Of a DNA stretch of 64,000 nt, positions 50,892 to 59,615 are shown piece after piece. Numbering within the stretch: position 1 is the stretch's first letter; the number at the start of each line of letters is the position of its first letter. Under the pieces are notes generated by a model. It did not search any database and was not told where the DNA came from. It worked only from the letters and a program-made list of their open reading frames with translations. This stretch comes from UBA6115 sp012514225 (GTDB taxonomy: Bacteria > Bacillota > Clostridia > Christensenellales > Aristaeellaceae). The stretch is taken from NCBI GenBank assembly GCA_036756425.1, contig DAIOLC010000004.1, positions 1 to 64,000 on the forward strand, written 5' to 3'. A program made the translations under genes and the position numbers.

Positions 50892-51704
50892 ATGGAGTTT
50901 GAGTTCCTGCGGGACATCCCCGGCAGCCTGGAACGCGCCCGGGCGCTGTATGAGCGGGTCTTCACGCGGGAGGCCGGGCGCCTGGAGGGGGAGGCGCTGT
51001 GGCTGGAAAGAAGGACCACCCTGCACGTGCTGGGGCAGGAGTTGGGACCGGGGAGCCGGGTGCTGGACCTGGGCTGCGGCGCGGGGGTATACGCGCTGCC
51101 CCTGGCGGCGGCCGGGCACCGGGTGACCGCGGCGGACCTGGTGCCCGCGCATATCGAACAATTGAAGGCCCGCGCCGCCCCGGGCATGGCGCTGGAGGCC
51201 GTTTGCCGGGACGCGCAGGGCGTCCTGGACGAAACGCCGGACGGGGCTTACGACACGGCGCTGTGCCTGGGCCCGATGTACCACCTGCGGGAGCGGGAGG
51301 AGCGGGTCCGGCTGCTGGCCGGCTGCGCCCGGGCGGTGAAGCCCGGCGGGCGGGTGCTGGCGGCCTTCATCAACAACGACTGGGTCATCGCCTCCATGAC
51401 GCTGACCCAGGGCGGGCACGGCTACATCCTCACGGGGGACTATGACAAGGAAACCTTCCGCTGCGAGGACTTCCCCCTCGTGTTCCACACCCTGGAGCAG
51501 GCGGATGGGGAGACCGGGGCGGCGGGCCTGCGCGTCCTGCGGCGCGTCAACGCGGACGGGCTCAACGAAATCATGCAGGGCGACTTTGGCGCGCTGACCC
51601 CGGAGGAACGGGACGCCTGGTTCCGCTTCCACCTCTACCTGTGCGAGCAGCCCCAGCACCTGGGCGCCTGCAACCACTGGCTGTACGTGTGCGAGCCGCT
51701 GTGA
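50892..51704 (+). CDS. Class I SAM-dependent methyltransferase
   Basis: The 270-residue protein has the Rossmann methyltransferase motif V-L-D-L-G-C-G-A-G (near 58-66), an acidic residue after strand 2 (A-A-D-L), and a D-T-A-L-C-L-G-P-M-Y-H-L motif IV region. The acceptor is unknown. It begins two bases after the DUF1643 stop, so it belongs to the same transcript. Confidence 0.82.
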   Translation: MEFEFLRDIPGSLERARALYERVFTREAGRLEGEALWLERRTTLHVLGQELGPGSRVLDLGCGAGVYALPLAAAGHRVTAADLVPAHIEQLKARAAPGMALEAVCRDAQGVLDETPDGAYDTALCLGPMYHLREREERVRLLAGCARAVKPGGRVLAAFINNDWVIASMTLTQGGHGYILTGDYDKETFRCEDFPLVFHTLEQADGETGAAGLRVLRRVNADGLNEIMQGDFGALTPEERDAWFRFHLYLCEQPQHLGACNHWLYVCEPL

Positions 51705-51774
51705 CGGACGGGAGCCCGCCAAAGGCGCTGGGTCGGAGCACAAACCGCCGGAACGTGAAAAGGAGGCCTTATCC

Positions 51775-53085
51775 ATGAACGTCGCGGAAAAACTGGCCGC
51801 GCTCATCCGCTTCCCGACGGTCGCCAGGCCGGAGGGCGGGGAGGACGCCGCCGCCTTCTCCGGCTGCCGTCAGGCCATCCTGGACCTTTATCCCCGGGTC
51901 GCGGCCGCCTGCGGGCACCGGATCGTCGCCGGGCGGGGCGTGGTGCTGCGCTGGCAGGGGCGGGAAAAGCGCGCGTCCTGGGTGCTCATGGCGCATTACG
52001 ACGTGGTGCCGGCACCCGAGCCGGACTGGGAGCATCCGCCCTTCTCCGGGGACATCGCGCAGGGCTATGTGCACGGCCGCGGCGCGCTGGACACCAAGGG
52101 CACGCTGGCGGCGATGCTGCAGGCGGCCGAAGAGCTGCTGGCGGAGGGGTTCGCCCCCCGGCAGGACGTGTTCTTCTGCTTTTCGGGGGACGAGGAGACC
52201 TACGGGCCGACCACCGGGGAAATCATCCGGTACCTGCGGGAGAACGGGCACACGCCGGATTTCGTGCTCGACGAGGGGGGGCGGCTGACCGGCTCGCCGC
52301 TGCCGGGGTTTTCCGGCCTGGCCGCGCTGGTGGGCGTGGCGGAAAAGGGCATGGCGCAAATCGTGCTCAAGGCGAAGGGCCCCGCGGGGCACGCCGCCCG
52401 CCCGCCCCGGGAAACGCAGGCGGACGTGCTGGTGCAGGCGATGGACAGCGTGCGCCGGAACCCCTGGCCCCAGCGCCTGACGGAGCCGCTGCGGGAATGC
52501 ATGCACGCCCTGGCCGGGGGGTGCGCCTTCCCCTGGTCGCTGATGAACCAGTACCCGGAATCCTTCCTGGGCGTGATATTCCGGCGCTTCGAGCGCCTGG
52601 CCGGCGAGGCGGGCGCCCTGACGCGCACCACCTGCGCGCTGACGCGGCTGTCCGGCGGCGTCGCGTCCAACGTGCTGCCCGGGGAGGTGTCGGCCGGGTA
52701 CAACCTGCGCCTGCTGCCGGGGGACACGCCGGAGGGCGCGGCGGAGCGGATGCGGGAGGTGATCGGCGACCCGCGGGTCACGGTGGAACTGACGGACGGC
52801 AACCCGCCCAGCCCGGTCTCGGAAACCGGAGGGGAGGGGTTCGGGCGCCTGCGCCGTGCCGTATCCCGGGTGTGGCCGGGGGCCGTCACCGCGCCGTTTC
52901 TGATGACGGGCGCCACGGACGCCTATCACTACAGCCAGTTCTGCCCCCGGGTCTACCGCTTCGGCCCCCTGCTGGCGACGCCCGAGGAAACGGCCTGTGT
53001 CCACGCCGCCAACGAGCGCGTTTCGGTGCAGGCGCTTTCCGACGCCGTGCTGTTCTACAAGGCGCTGCTGATGGGGGAGGAATAA
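51775..53085 (+). CDS. M20 family metallopeptidase
   Basis: The 436-residue protein is a zinc-dependent M20 peptidase or deacylase (carboxypeptidase PM20D1/ArgE-like). Metal ligands show as M-A-H-Y-D-V-V-P (near 75), G-R-G-A-L-D-T-K-G (near 105), and the catalytic and metal glutamates in G-D-E-E-T (near 142). A dimerisation domain in the middle carries G-P-A-G-H-A-A-R-P. The substrate cannot be told. Confidence 0.88.
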   Translation: MNVAEKLAALIRFPTVARPEGGEDAAAFSGCRQAILDLYPRVAAACGHRIVAGRGVVLRWQGREKRASWVLMAHYDVVPAPEPDWEHPPFSGDIAQGYVHGRGALDTKGTLAAMLQAAEELLAEGFAPRQDVFFCFSGDEETYGPTTGEIIRYLRENGHTPDFVLDEGGRLTGSPLPGFSGLAALVGVAEKGMAQIVLKAKGPAGHAARPPRETQADVLVQAMDSVRRNPWPQRLTEPLRECMHALAGGCAFPWSLMNQYPESFLGVIFRRFERLAGEAGALTRTTCALTRLSGGVASNVLPGEVSAGYNLRLLPGDTPEGAAERMREVIGDPRVTVELTDGNPPSPVSETGGEGFGRLRRAVSRVWPGAVTAPFLMTGATDAYHYSQFCPRVYRFGPLLATPEETACVHAANERVSVQALSDAVLFYKALLMGEE

Positions 53086-53175
53086 AGGGGCGCGGCGTTT
53101 CCCGGGCCTCCGCCCGGGTATGCTGCCCCCGTCCCGGCGGGATTTGCCGGGAACAGGAGAAGGGAGGAGTCGATC

Positions 53176-53640
53176 ATGCGCGGCATCGTGCCGTTTCTGT
53201 GGTTCGCGGACAACAACGCGGAGGAGGCGGTGAACTACTACTGCTCCGTGTTCCCGGGCAGCCGGGTTGTCCATATCCAGTACTACCCGGACGAAAAGCT
53301 GGACCCGCATTTCGAGGGCATGGCGGGCAAGGTGCTCACCTGCGAGTTTGAGCTGGACGGCCGGCGCCTCATGGCCATGGACGGCGGCCCGCATTTCCGG
53401 CTCAGCGAGGCGTTTTCCCTGCTGGTGGAGTGCGAGGGGCAGGAGGAAATCGACTTTTACTGGGAAAGGCTGTCGCACGTGCCGGAAAGCGAACAGTGCG
53501 GCTGGTGCAAGGACCGCTTCGGCCTCTCCTGGCAGATTGTGCCCCGGGATATCGGGCGGCTGATGGCGACGGACGCCGCTGTCCGGAAGATGACGGGCAT
53601 GAAGAAAATCGTCATCCGGGAGCTGGAAGCGGCGAAATAG
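53176..53640 (+). CDS. VOC family / PhnB-like protein
   Basis: The 154-residue protein belongs to the PhnB-type glyoxalase-fold group: I-V-P-F-L-W-F at the start, Y-C-S-V-F-P-G-S near 27, M-A-M-D-G-G-P near 75, and C-G-W-C-K-D-R-F-G-L-S-W-Q-I-V-P near 118. The C-G-W-x2-D-x-F-G-x-S-W-Q stretch is diagnostic. Function of this branch is unknown despite the old demethylubiquinone-methyltransferase label. Confidence 0.85.
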   Translation: MRGIVPFLWFADNNAEEAVNYYCSVFPGSRVVHIQYYPDEKLDPHFEGMAGKVLTCEFELDGRRLMAMDGGPHFRLSEAFSLLVECEGQEEIDFYWERLSHVPESEQCGWCKDRFGLSWQIVPRDIGRLMATDAAVRKMTGMKKIVIRELEAAK

Positions 53641-53711
53641 AAGGCGGGCGGCACAAATTGAAGCGCGGCGTCAAGCCGCGCTTCAGGCATTCCGGAGGCT
53701 TTGAGGCGCCC

Positions 53712-54134
53712 TCAGGCCTCCATGGGCGAGGGCAGCATCAGCATCCAGTGGAAGCCGAACTTGTCCCTCAGCTGCCCGTACAGGGGGCTGAAGAAGGTGG
53801 GCTCCAGCGGCATCAGGATTTCCCCGTCCCGGGCCAGGAACTCGAAGGTGCCGCGGATGCGGTCCTCCTCGTCGTGGGTGACGGTAATCCAGACGCTGCT
53901 GCCCGGAGGGGTCGGAATCTGCCCGGGCATCTCGTCGGACATCATGATGTCCCCGGCGTAGGTCTTGAGGTTGGAATAGATGACGAGGTTTTCCATGCCC
54001 TTTGACTGTGCCTGGTCTTCCTGGGGCATCTGCGAGAAACGCATGACGTAGGGGTCCGGCGCGTTGAAGGCCTTCTGGTAGTAGGCGAGGGCCTCCGCCG
54101 TGTTGCCGCCGAAGTTCAGGTATACGTCGATCAT
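53712..54134 (-). CDS. VOC family / PhnB protein
   Basis: The 140-residue PhnB-type protein has Y-L-N-F-G-G-N-T-A-E-A-L-A-Y-Y near the start and D-K-F-G-F-H-W-M near the end. It is a second, distinct VOC protein, convergent with the one at 53176. The start is the ATG behind AAAGGA; the long frame upstream is antisense to the repair operon and not coding. Confidence 0.85.
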   Translation of the reverse strand: MIDVYLNFGGNTAEALAYYQKAFNAPDPYVMRFSQMPQEDQAQSKGMENLVIYSNLKTYAGDIMMSDEMPGQIPTPPGSSVWITVTHDEEDRIRGTFEFLARDGEILMPLEPTFFSPLYGQLRDKFGFHWMLMLPSPMEA

Positions 54135-54303
54135 GTTCGTCCTTTCCGCGCGTTCCGCGCCGCGTGGCCGCCGTTCGCGGGCTGTCCTTCCGCCCGCCCG
54201 CGGAATATACCCGGCCCGCGCGCCGCTATGCGCCGCGCGTTTTCCGCGCTTCGCTCCGGGCGGAAAACCATGTCCGAAAATGGCGGGAAACGCGGGGCGC
54301 GGG

Positions 54304-54312
54304 TGGTATACT
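54304..54312 (+). promoter_or_regulatory. Extended -10 promoter of the alkylation-repair operon
   Basis: TGGTATACT is an extended -10 one mismatch from consensus, 34 bases before the GTG start of the Ada-AlkA gene. No clear -35 or Ada box is visible. Confidence 0.5.
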
Positions 54313-54345
54313 CCGGGTGGACGGAAGGGAAAGGGGGACGAGGGC

Positions 54346-55806
54346 GTGCAGGGGAGCCGCGCGGAGCTGTACGCGGCCTTCAAGGCCAAGGACAGCCGTT
54401 TCGACGGCCGGTTTTTCGTGGGCATCCGGACGACGGGCGTGTACTGCCGCCCCGTCTGCCGCGCGCGGCTGGCCAAAGCGGAGAACTGCGAATACTTTGC
54501 CTCGGCCGCCGCCGCGCAGCAGGCCGGGTACCGTCCCTGCCTGATGTGCAGGCCGGAGCAGGCGCCCGGGCTTTGCCCGGCGGACGGGGCCGGCGCGGTG
54601 GCCGCCCGGGCGGCGCTGATGATGGAAGCGCTGCCGGGGGAGGGGGAGAGCCTGGACACGGTGGCCCGGACGCTGGGTTACAGCCCCCGGCACCTGCGGC
54701 GGCTGTTCGTCGCGGCGTTCGGCGTCACGCCGGTCGGGTACGCGCAGGCCAGCCGGCTGCTGCTGGCCAAAAACCTGCTGACCGACACCGGCCTGTCCGT
54801 CACGGAGGTCGCGATGGCGGCGGGGTTTGGCAGCTTGCGGCGCATGAACGGCCTGTTTAAGAAGCAGTACCGCCTGTCCCCCACCGCCCTGCGCAGGCAG
54901 GCGGCGGGCGGCGCGCCCGGCCGGGGCGTCACGGTGGCGCTGGGCTACCGCCCGCCCTACCCCTTTGGGGAGACGCTCCGCTTCCTGGCGCAGCGCGCCA
55001 TCCCGGGCGTGGAAACGGTGGAAAACGGGGAATACGCCCGGACCGTCCGGCTGCGCGGCCGGGACGGCGGGGCGCTGACGGGCTGGATTCGGGTCTGCCA
55101 CCTGCCCGGGCGCGGCGCTTTGGGCGTCACCCTGAGCGAGACGCTGGTGCCGGCCCTTCCCCAGGTCCTGTCCCGCGTCAAGCGGCTGTTCGACCTGTAC
55201 TGCGAGCCGGACGCGGTCTACCGGGCCCTGGAGGGGATGAACAGGCTGCGCCCGGGGCTGTGCCGGCCCGGGACCCGCGTTCCGGGGTGCTTCGACCCCT
55301 TCGAGATGGCGGTCCGGGCGGTGCTGGGGCAGCAAATCACGGTGAAGGCGGCCAACACCCTGGCCGGACGGCTGGCCCTGGAGCTGGGAACGCCGGTGGA
55401 GACCGGCATCCCCGGCCTGGCGCGCGCCTTTCCGGAAAAGGAGGATATCCTGGCCCTGGGCGGCGGAATCCGGGAGCGCCTGGGCGCCCTGGGCGTCCTC
55501 TCCGCGCGCGCCGACTGCATCCTCGGCCTGGCCGGGGCGCTGTCCCGGGGCGAGGTTGCGCTGGACCTATCCGCCGACCCGGAGCGGGACATCGAAAAGC
55601 TGAAGGAAATCCGCGGCATCGGGGACTGGACCGCCCAGTACCTCGCGATGCGCGCCATGGGCTGGCCGGACGCCTTCCCGGCGGCGGACGCGGGCCTGAA
55701 GAAGGCGCTGCCGGGCAGGACCCCCGGGGAGCTGCGGGCCCTGGCGGAGGCGTGGCGGCCCTGGCGCAGCTACGCGGTGATGAATCTGTGGAACGCGCTG
55801 CCGTGA
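54346..55806 (+). CDS. alkA: Ada-AraC-AlkA fusion: alkylation-response regulator and 3-methyladenine DNA glycosylase
   Basis: The 486-residue protein has three parts. Residues 1-75 are the Ada metal-binding/methyl-acceptor domain (G-V-Y-C-R-P-V-C, then C-E-Y-F and C-L-M-C). About 85-190 is an AraC-type helix-turn-helix (S-P-R-H-L-R-R-L-F and S-V-T-E-V-A-M-A-A-G-F). About 200-486 is an AlkA glycosylase with the helix-hairpin-helix I-R-G-I-G-D-W-T-A-Q-Y and catalytic Asp in A-A-D-A-G. It would sense methyl-phosphotriesters and excise alkylated purines. The GTG start places the Ada domain at the N terminus; there is no better ATG. Confidence 0.88.
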   Translation: MQGSRAELYAAFKAKDSRFDGRFFVGIRTTGVYCRPVCRARLAKAENCEYFASAAAAQQAGYRPCLMCRPEQAPGLCPADGAGAVAARAALMMEALPGEGESLDTVARTLGYSPRHLRRLFVAAFGVTPVGYAQASRLLLAKNLLTDTGLSVTEVAMAAGFGSLRRMNGLFKKQYRLSPTALRRQAAGGAPGRGVTVALGYRPPYPFGETLRFLAQRAIPGVETVENGEYARTVRLRGRDGGALTGWIRVCHLPGRGALGVTLSETLVPALPQVLSRVKRLFDLYCEPDAVYRALEGMNRLRPGLCRPGTRVPGCFDPFEMAVRAVLGQQITVKAANTLAGRLALELGTPVETGIPGLARAFPEKEDILALGGGIRERLGALGVLSARADCILGLAGALSRGEVALDLSADPERDIEKLKEIRGIGDWTAQYLAMRAMGWPDAFPAADAGLKKALPGRTPGELRALAEAWRPWRSYAVMNLWNALP

Positions 55807-55871
55807 CCGGAAGGCCGGGCGGCGGGGACGGGCGGCCGGGAAAGCGCGCCGCCGGGAAGAGGGAGGGAAAA

Positions 55872-56429
55872 GTGGATACCTATACGGCGGACTGTCTCAC
55901 GCCCATCGGGCGGTTCATTCTGGCCAGCGACGGGGAACGCCTCGTCGGGGCCTGGCTCATGGGGCAAAAGCATTTTGGCGGGAAGCGCGCGGGCAGCCTG
56001 GTCCCGCGGGACGGCGTCCCCGTCCTCGCCCTGGCCGCCCGGTGGCTGGACCGCTACTTCGCCGGGGAAAAGCCCGGGGCGGAGGAGCTGCCCCTGGCCC
56101 CGGAGGGCACCCGCTACCAGCGGGCGGTGTGGGACGTCCTGCGGGACATCCCCTACGGAGAGGTCAAAAGCTACGCGGAGGTCGCCGCGGCGGCCGCGAA
56201 GCGGATGGGCACGTCGTCCGCCTCCGCGCGCGCGGCCGGCGGCGCCGTCGGCCGCAATCCCCTCTCCGTCTTCATCCCCTGCCACCGGGTGGTGGGGGCG
56301 GGGGGAAGCCTGACCGGGTACGCCGGCGGGCTGGACCGGAAGGAATGGCTGCTGCGGCACGAGGGGGCGATTGAACCATCCGCGACCTGCCTTTCGCGCA
56401 ACGCCCCGGCGTCAGGGCAGCCGTTTTGA
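55872..56429 (+). CDS. ogt: Methylated-DNA--protein-cysteine methyltransferase
   Basis: The 185-residue protein has the methyl-acceptor motif I-P-C-H-R-V-V-G near residue 137, preceded by the N-P-L-S-V-F of the Ogt/Ada C-terminal domain and a Y-G-E-V-K-S-Y helix. It removes O6-alkyl groups from guanine in a suicide reaction. It starts at a GTG behind GGGAGGGAA, 65 bases after the Ada-AlkA gene, so the pair forms an alkylation-repair operon. Confidence 0.9.
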   Translation: MDTYTADCLTPIGRFILASDGERLVGAWLMGQKHFGGKRAGSLVPRDGVPVLALAARWLDRYFAGEKPGAEELPLAPEGTRYQRAVWDVLRDIPYGEVKSYAEVAAAAAKRMGTSSASARAAGGAVGRNPLSVFIPCHRVVGAGGSLTGYAGGLDRKEWLLRHEGAIEPSATCLSRNAPASGQPF

Positions 56430-56459
56430 TTTGGGCACCCTGATTGGGGCTTTATGTTT

Positions 56460-56591
56460 TCATTCCTTGTCCACGATCTTTGGGTATTCCAAAATGTAGT
56501 TTTGGGCAGCCCTGTCAAGAGCCGGGCGCTCATTGACATAATCGTTCAATGCCGACTGATTGAACCATGCTTTCCAGCCGGAATCCAACAT
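56460..56591 (-). pseudogene. Possible gene remnant or small ORF
   Basis: A 43-codon frame starting at ATG 56591 reads like the end of a real protein (W-K-A-W-F-N-Q-S-A-L-N-D-Y-V-N-E-R-P), with lower GC than the neighbours, but has no good ribosome site and no recognisable family. It may be a remnant of transferred DNA. The rest of the 298-base gap between the ogt stop and the next gene shows nothing I can support. Confidence 0.2.
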
Positions 56592-56727
56592 ACCGCCGCG
56601 TCTTGAGCGTCCGCCGGGGTCTTGACACCAAGGCCAAACCGGAAAAGAGAAACTGAAGGGGGAAACAGGCGAGCGGAATATGAGGAATATCTGCGGCAAG
56701 GCGCCTGGACACCCATCGGTTCTCTTC

Positions 56728-57162
56728 TTACCTGAAAATAAAAGTATTGCCTTTAATGGTTGGCGAAAAGATGACGGATTCATCAAGAACGATAAACTGG
56801 CCCTTGCTCAGGGTAAAGCTGAAGCCCCTCAGGTAACTCTCTTTCTCTGCCCAGGTATGCATAATCAAACTATTGTCATCAATTCTGGTCCTTGTAACGT
56901 CAAGCTTTGTACCAATGTAAACAAGGGGATTGTTGTCAGTTGAAATCGTCCAGTCTCCGGCAGGAATATCAACGCCGACCTCATACGCGCCTGCCGGCAC
57001 CATTACTTCCTGCCAATCGTCGCTGTTCCACATGATGTGCTGAATAAGCAATATCTCCGCTTGCAGCTCCTCAAAGGAAAGGCCGGCATATTTCTCTTCC
57101 GCGGCAACTGTGGAGCCCGTGAGAATCAGCAGCCCCAAAACAAGAATCAGCGCTTTTTTCAT
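56728..57162 (-). CDS. Small secreted protein of unknown function
   Basis: The 144-residue protein has a signal peptide (M-K-K-A-L-I-L-V-L-G-L-L, cleavage near V-A-A-E, residue 21), no lipobox, and a mature beta-rich domain with V-P-A-G-A-Y-E-V-G-V-D-I-P-A-G-D-W-T-I. The P-A-G-x-Y-x-V-G-x-D-I-P-A-G-x-Y pattern recurs in many small extracytoplasmic proteins of Firmicutes and has no assigned function. The start is the ATG behind AGGAGA. GC is clearly lower than in the flanks. Confidence 0.7.
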   Translation of the reverse strand: MKKALILVLGLLILTGSTVAAEEKYAGLSFEELQAEILLIQHIMWNSDDWQEVMVPAGAYEVGVDIPAGDWTISTDNNPLVYIGTKLDVTRTRIDDNSLIMHTWAEKESYLRGFSFTLSKGQFIVLDESVIFSPTIKGNTFIFR

Positions 57163-57411
57163 GGGATATCTCCTGTTAAACAATATTGATTGGCATTATA
57201 GTATCACAAAAAGCACCGTTATACCGAACCCAGACGCAAACGCTTCGGCGGGACGGCCATTCTGCACTTCCGCGTTGCCTCTTTCACCCGTCGCAGGCTC
57301 CGGCTGCGCCTCGTTCTTTCGGCTTTGCGGAGCCATCAAACATTCCCGTCCCCCATATGCGCTTGCTTGTTCGTTCGGTATGAAGCGTCCGCACAAGAGG
57401 ATTGACAAACA

Positions 57412-57445
57412 GAAGCCGCCTCCGAATGGGGGCGGCTTCGATTTG
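57412..57445 (-). terminator. Terminator of the sugar importer operon
   Basis: GAAGCCGCC (57412-57420) pairs with GGCGGCTTC (57431-57439). On the minus strand the stem is followed by TGTTTGTC. It lies 20 bases after the isomerase stop. The remaining gap to the secreted-protein gene holds no visible gene. Confidence 0.7.
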
Positions 57446-57458
57446 CCAGGGAGCCGGG

Positions 57459-58304
57459 TTACAGCCCGCAGGAGCGGAGATAGGCGACGCTTTTCTTCAG
57501 CACCTCGGCGCTGCCGCCGATTTCCAGGGTGGAGGCGTGGATTTCCTTCCGGTCCGCCAGCACCTGGGCGACGCCCTTGATGTCGATGACGCCGTCGCCC
57601 AGCGCGATGGTGGAGAACCCGCAGCCGAACTGCTTGCCGCGCAGCGGGAGCCATTCCGCGCCCAGGTCCTTCCAGTGCACATGGAAAATCTTGTCCTTGA
57701 AGGCCCTGGCCATCTCCACCGGGTCCGTGCCGCCCAGCCAGGAATTGCCGGTGTCCATGTTCACGCCCAGGGAAACGGGGTTGCCCAGGCAGTCCATGAC
57801 GTCCCGGATGCCCTGGATGGAGTCCGTGACGGGGCCATGGGGTTCCAGCAGCAGGTTGACGCCGAAGTCCTCCGCCATCCGGCAGGGCACGGCCAGCTTT
57901 TCGGCGATGGTGAAAATCCGCTGCTCGTAGGTCAGCTTCTTCGCCCACGCGGAGTGCGGCTCGCCCTCGGTGGTCACGCAGTCCCGGATGCCGATGGCGG
58001 CGGCGAACTTGATGCCCTTCATGATGCCGGCGGTCTGGAACACGCCGGGGTTGCTGGGCTCCAGCAGCGCGCCGTGCACGCAGACGGTCGAGGGCGTGAT
58101 GCCGTACTTCTCAAACAGGCGCCTGGTCTCGAAGGGGTCGCCGTCCAGGCTGACGGTCGCGGCCAGGCCCGCCGAGTTGAACATACTGCTGCCTTCGTGC
58201 ACGTCCGTGATGTCCGCGCAGGTAAAGCCCGCCTCGCGGGCCAGCTCGAGCTGCCGCTCGACGGAAGTATAGGGTTGAAGCGCCAGGAACACGCCGATAT
58301 TCAT
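57459..58304 (-). CDS. Sugar phosphate isomerase/epimerase (TIM-barrel, AP endonuclease 2 superfamily)
   Basis: The 281-residue protein is an IolE/IolI-type xylose-isomerase-like barrel: N-I-G-V-F-L-A-L at the start, an L-L-L-E-P-H-G metal-ligand strand near 155, L-G-V-N-M-D-T-G-N near 185, and H-V-H-W-K-D near 213. These supply the Glu, Asp and His metal site. It probably isomerises or epimerises the sugar brought in by the ABC system just upstream. The sugar is unknown. Confidence 0.82.
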   Translation of the reverse strand: MNIGVFLALQPYTSVERQLELAREAGFTCADITDVHEGSSMFNSAGLAATVSLDGDPFETRRLFEKYGITPSTVCVHGALLEPSNPGVFQTAGIMKGIKFAAAIGIRDCVTTEGEPHSAWAKKLTYEQRIFTIAEKLAVPCRMAEDFGVNLLLEPHGPVTDSIQGIRDVMDCLGNPVSLGVNMDTGNSWLGGTDPVEMARAFKDKIFHVHWKDLGAEWLPLRGKQFGCGFSTIALGDGVIDIKGVAQVLADRKEIHASTLEIGGSAEVLKKSVAYLRSCGL

Positions 58305-58368
58305 TGGACTTGCATCCCTCCTGTCCGTGTCGGTCGGGGGCGGGCGGCTCGGTGCCGCCAAAGCGGGC

Positions 58369-58391
58369 GGCGCGCCCGGAGGGGGCGCGCC
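58369..58391 (-). terminator. Strong hairpin after the sugar-binding protein gene
   Basis: GGCGCGCCC (58369-58377) and GGGCGCGCC (58383-58391) pair perfectly around five bases. It lies just after the binding-protein stop and before the isomerase, a likely stabiliser or partial terminator. Confidence 0.6.
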
Positions 58392-58400
58392 GCGGGGGGT

Positions 58401-59477
58401 TCAGTGCGTCGCCAGGTATTCGATCAGCTTTTCGTCGAACTTCGCGAACTCTTCCCGGCTGGCCTCGAAGGCGGCTTCATAATCCGCGAGCTTCCACTGG
58501 AAGGCGTCCGCGGCGCGGCCGGCGAGGTAGTCGGACACCGTCCACGGGATGGCCTTGTCCAGGTTTTCGCCGGTGAGGACGAAAGGCGGCTTGATCTGCA
58601 GGTAGCGCACGAAATCCTCGCCGTTGAAGTAGCGGATAATCTGCTGGATGCTGATGTCGGCGTTGAGGGAGGGCGGGTTGGGCACGGTGGCCGCGAGCGC
58701 GCCGGACGCCAGGTCCGGCCAGGCGTCGTCCTTGCCGTTGTTGGAAACAAGCACCTTGCCGGTGATGCCCAGCTCGTCGAACACCTGCTTCACGCCGAAG
58801 TAGGTCTCCTCGTTGCAGCAGAAGACCACGTCGAAGTCCACGCCGCTGGCGATGAGGTCCTGGGCGATGGGGATGGCCAGGGTGCGCTGCCACTCGGAGG
58901 ACTTGGTCAGGATGGCCGGCTTCATGCCCGCCTCCTCCAGCGCCATGTCGAAGCCCACGATTTCGCCTTCCGCGGTGCTCTGACCGAGGAAGCCGGGGAT
59001 GTTGACGCACTGCGCGTCCGGGTAGTTGTCGGCGACCCACTTGCCGATCATGTAGCCCATCATCACGAAGTTGTCGGTGACGTGGCCGTTGAGGTCCGTG
59101 CCCTCCTTCAGTTCCGGCTTGCCGGCGATGAAGAAAATCGGCACGTTGGCCGCGTTGGCCGCCGCGATGGACTCCGCGCTGCCCGCGGTGCCCGCGGTGA
59201 TGACCGCGATGGCGTCCGCGCCGGCGGAGATGGCGTCCTGCACGTTGGCCAGCTCCTGCTCGGGGTTGTAGTCGGAGTTGAGCTCCTTGACCACCAGGCC
59301 CACTTCCGCGCCGATGGCCTTGAAGGCGTCGCCGAACTGGGCGTAGTAGTCGTCGGGGCCCGCGTTGATAAAGTAGACGGTCTTGCCGGTCACGTTGTCC
59401 TTGGGCGCTTCCGCCAGGGCGGCCGCCATGGAGAGGACGAGGACCAGGGCCACGAGGAGGGGCAGGAATCTTTTCAT
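58401..59477 (-). CDS. Sugar ABC transporter substrate-binding protein (RbsB/CUT2 type)
   Basis: The 358-residue exported protein has a signal peptide ending A-A-L-A-E near residue 24 without a lipobox. The mature part is a type I periplasmic-binding fold: V-Y-F-I-N-A-G-P-D-D-Y-Y, then A-I-S-A-G-A-D-A-I-A-V-I near 85, and a C-terminal A-D-I-S-I-Q-Q hinge. It would bind a pentose or other simple sugar outside the cell. I use the second ATG because AGGAG lies at the right distance; an in-frame ATG is six bases upstream. Confidence 0.88.
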   Translation of the reverse strand: MKRFLPLLVALVLVLSMAAALAEAPKDNVTGKTVYFINAGPDDYYAQFGDAFKAIGAEVGLVVKELNSDYNPEQELANVQDAISAGADAIAVITAGTAGSAESIAAANAANVPIFFIAGKPELKEGTDLNGHVTDNFVMMGYMIGKWVADNYPDAQCVNIPGFLGQSTAEGEIVGFDMALEEAGMKPAILTKSSEWQRTLAIPIAQDLIASGVDFDVVFCCNEETYFGVKQVFDELGITGKVLVSNNGKDDAWPDLASGALAATVPNPPSLNADISIQQIIRYFNGEDFVRYLQIKPPFVLTGENLDKAIPWTVSDYLAGRAADAFQWKLADYEAAFEASREEFAKFDEKLIEYLATH

Positions 59478-59615
59478 CTTCATTCTCCTTTTCGATTTTG
59501 AACCCGTAAAAGTGCGGATGTTCCCGTTTGCGGCTGGTTTTTCCCGGCAATCCCTCCTTGCTGTCGAGCTTTCAGGCACCTGTTCCCCGGTGCCGGACGG
59601 ACGAAACCGTTTTCC

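Noticed and set aside
57402..59501. A 699-codon open frame on the plus strand
   Set aside because: It mirrors the binding-protein and isomerase genes, whose signal peptide and motifs are clear; the frame shows only the composition typical of GC-rich antisense.
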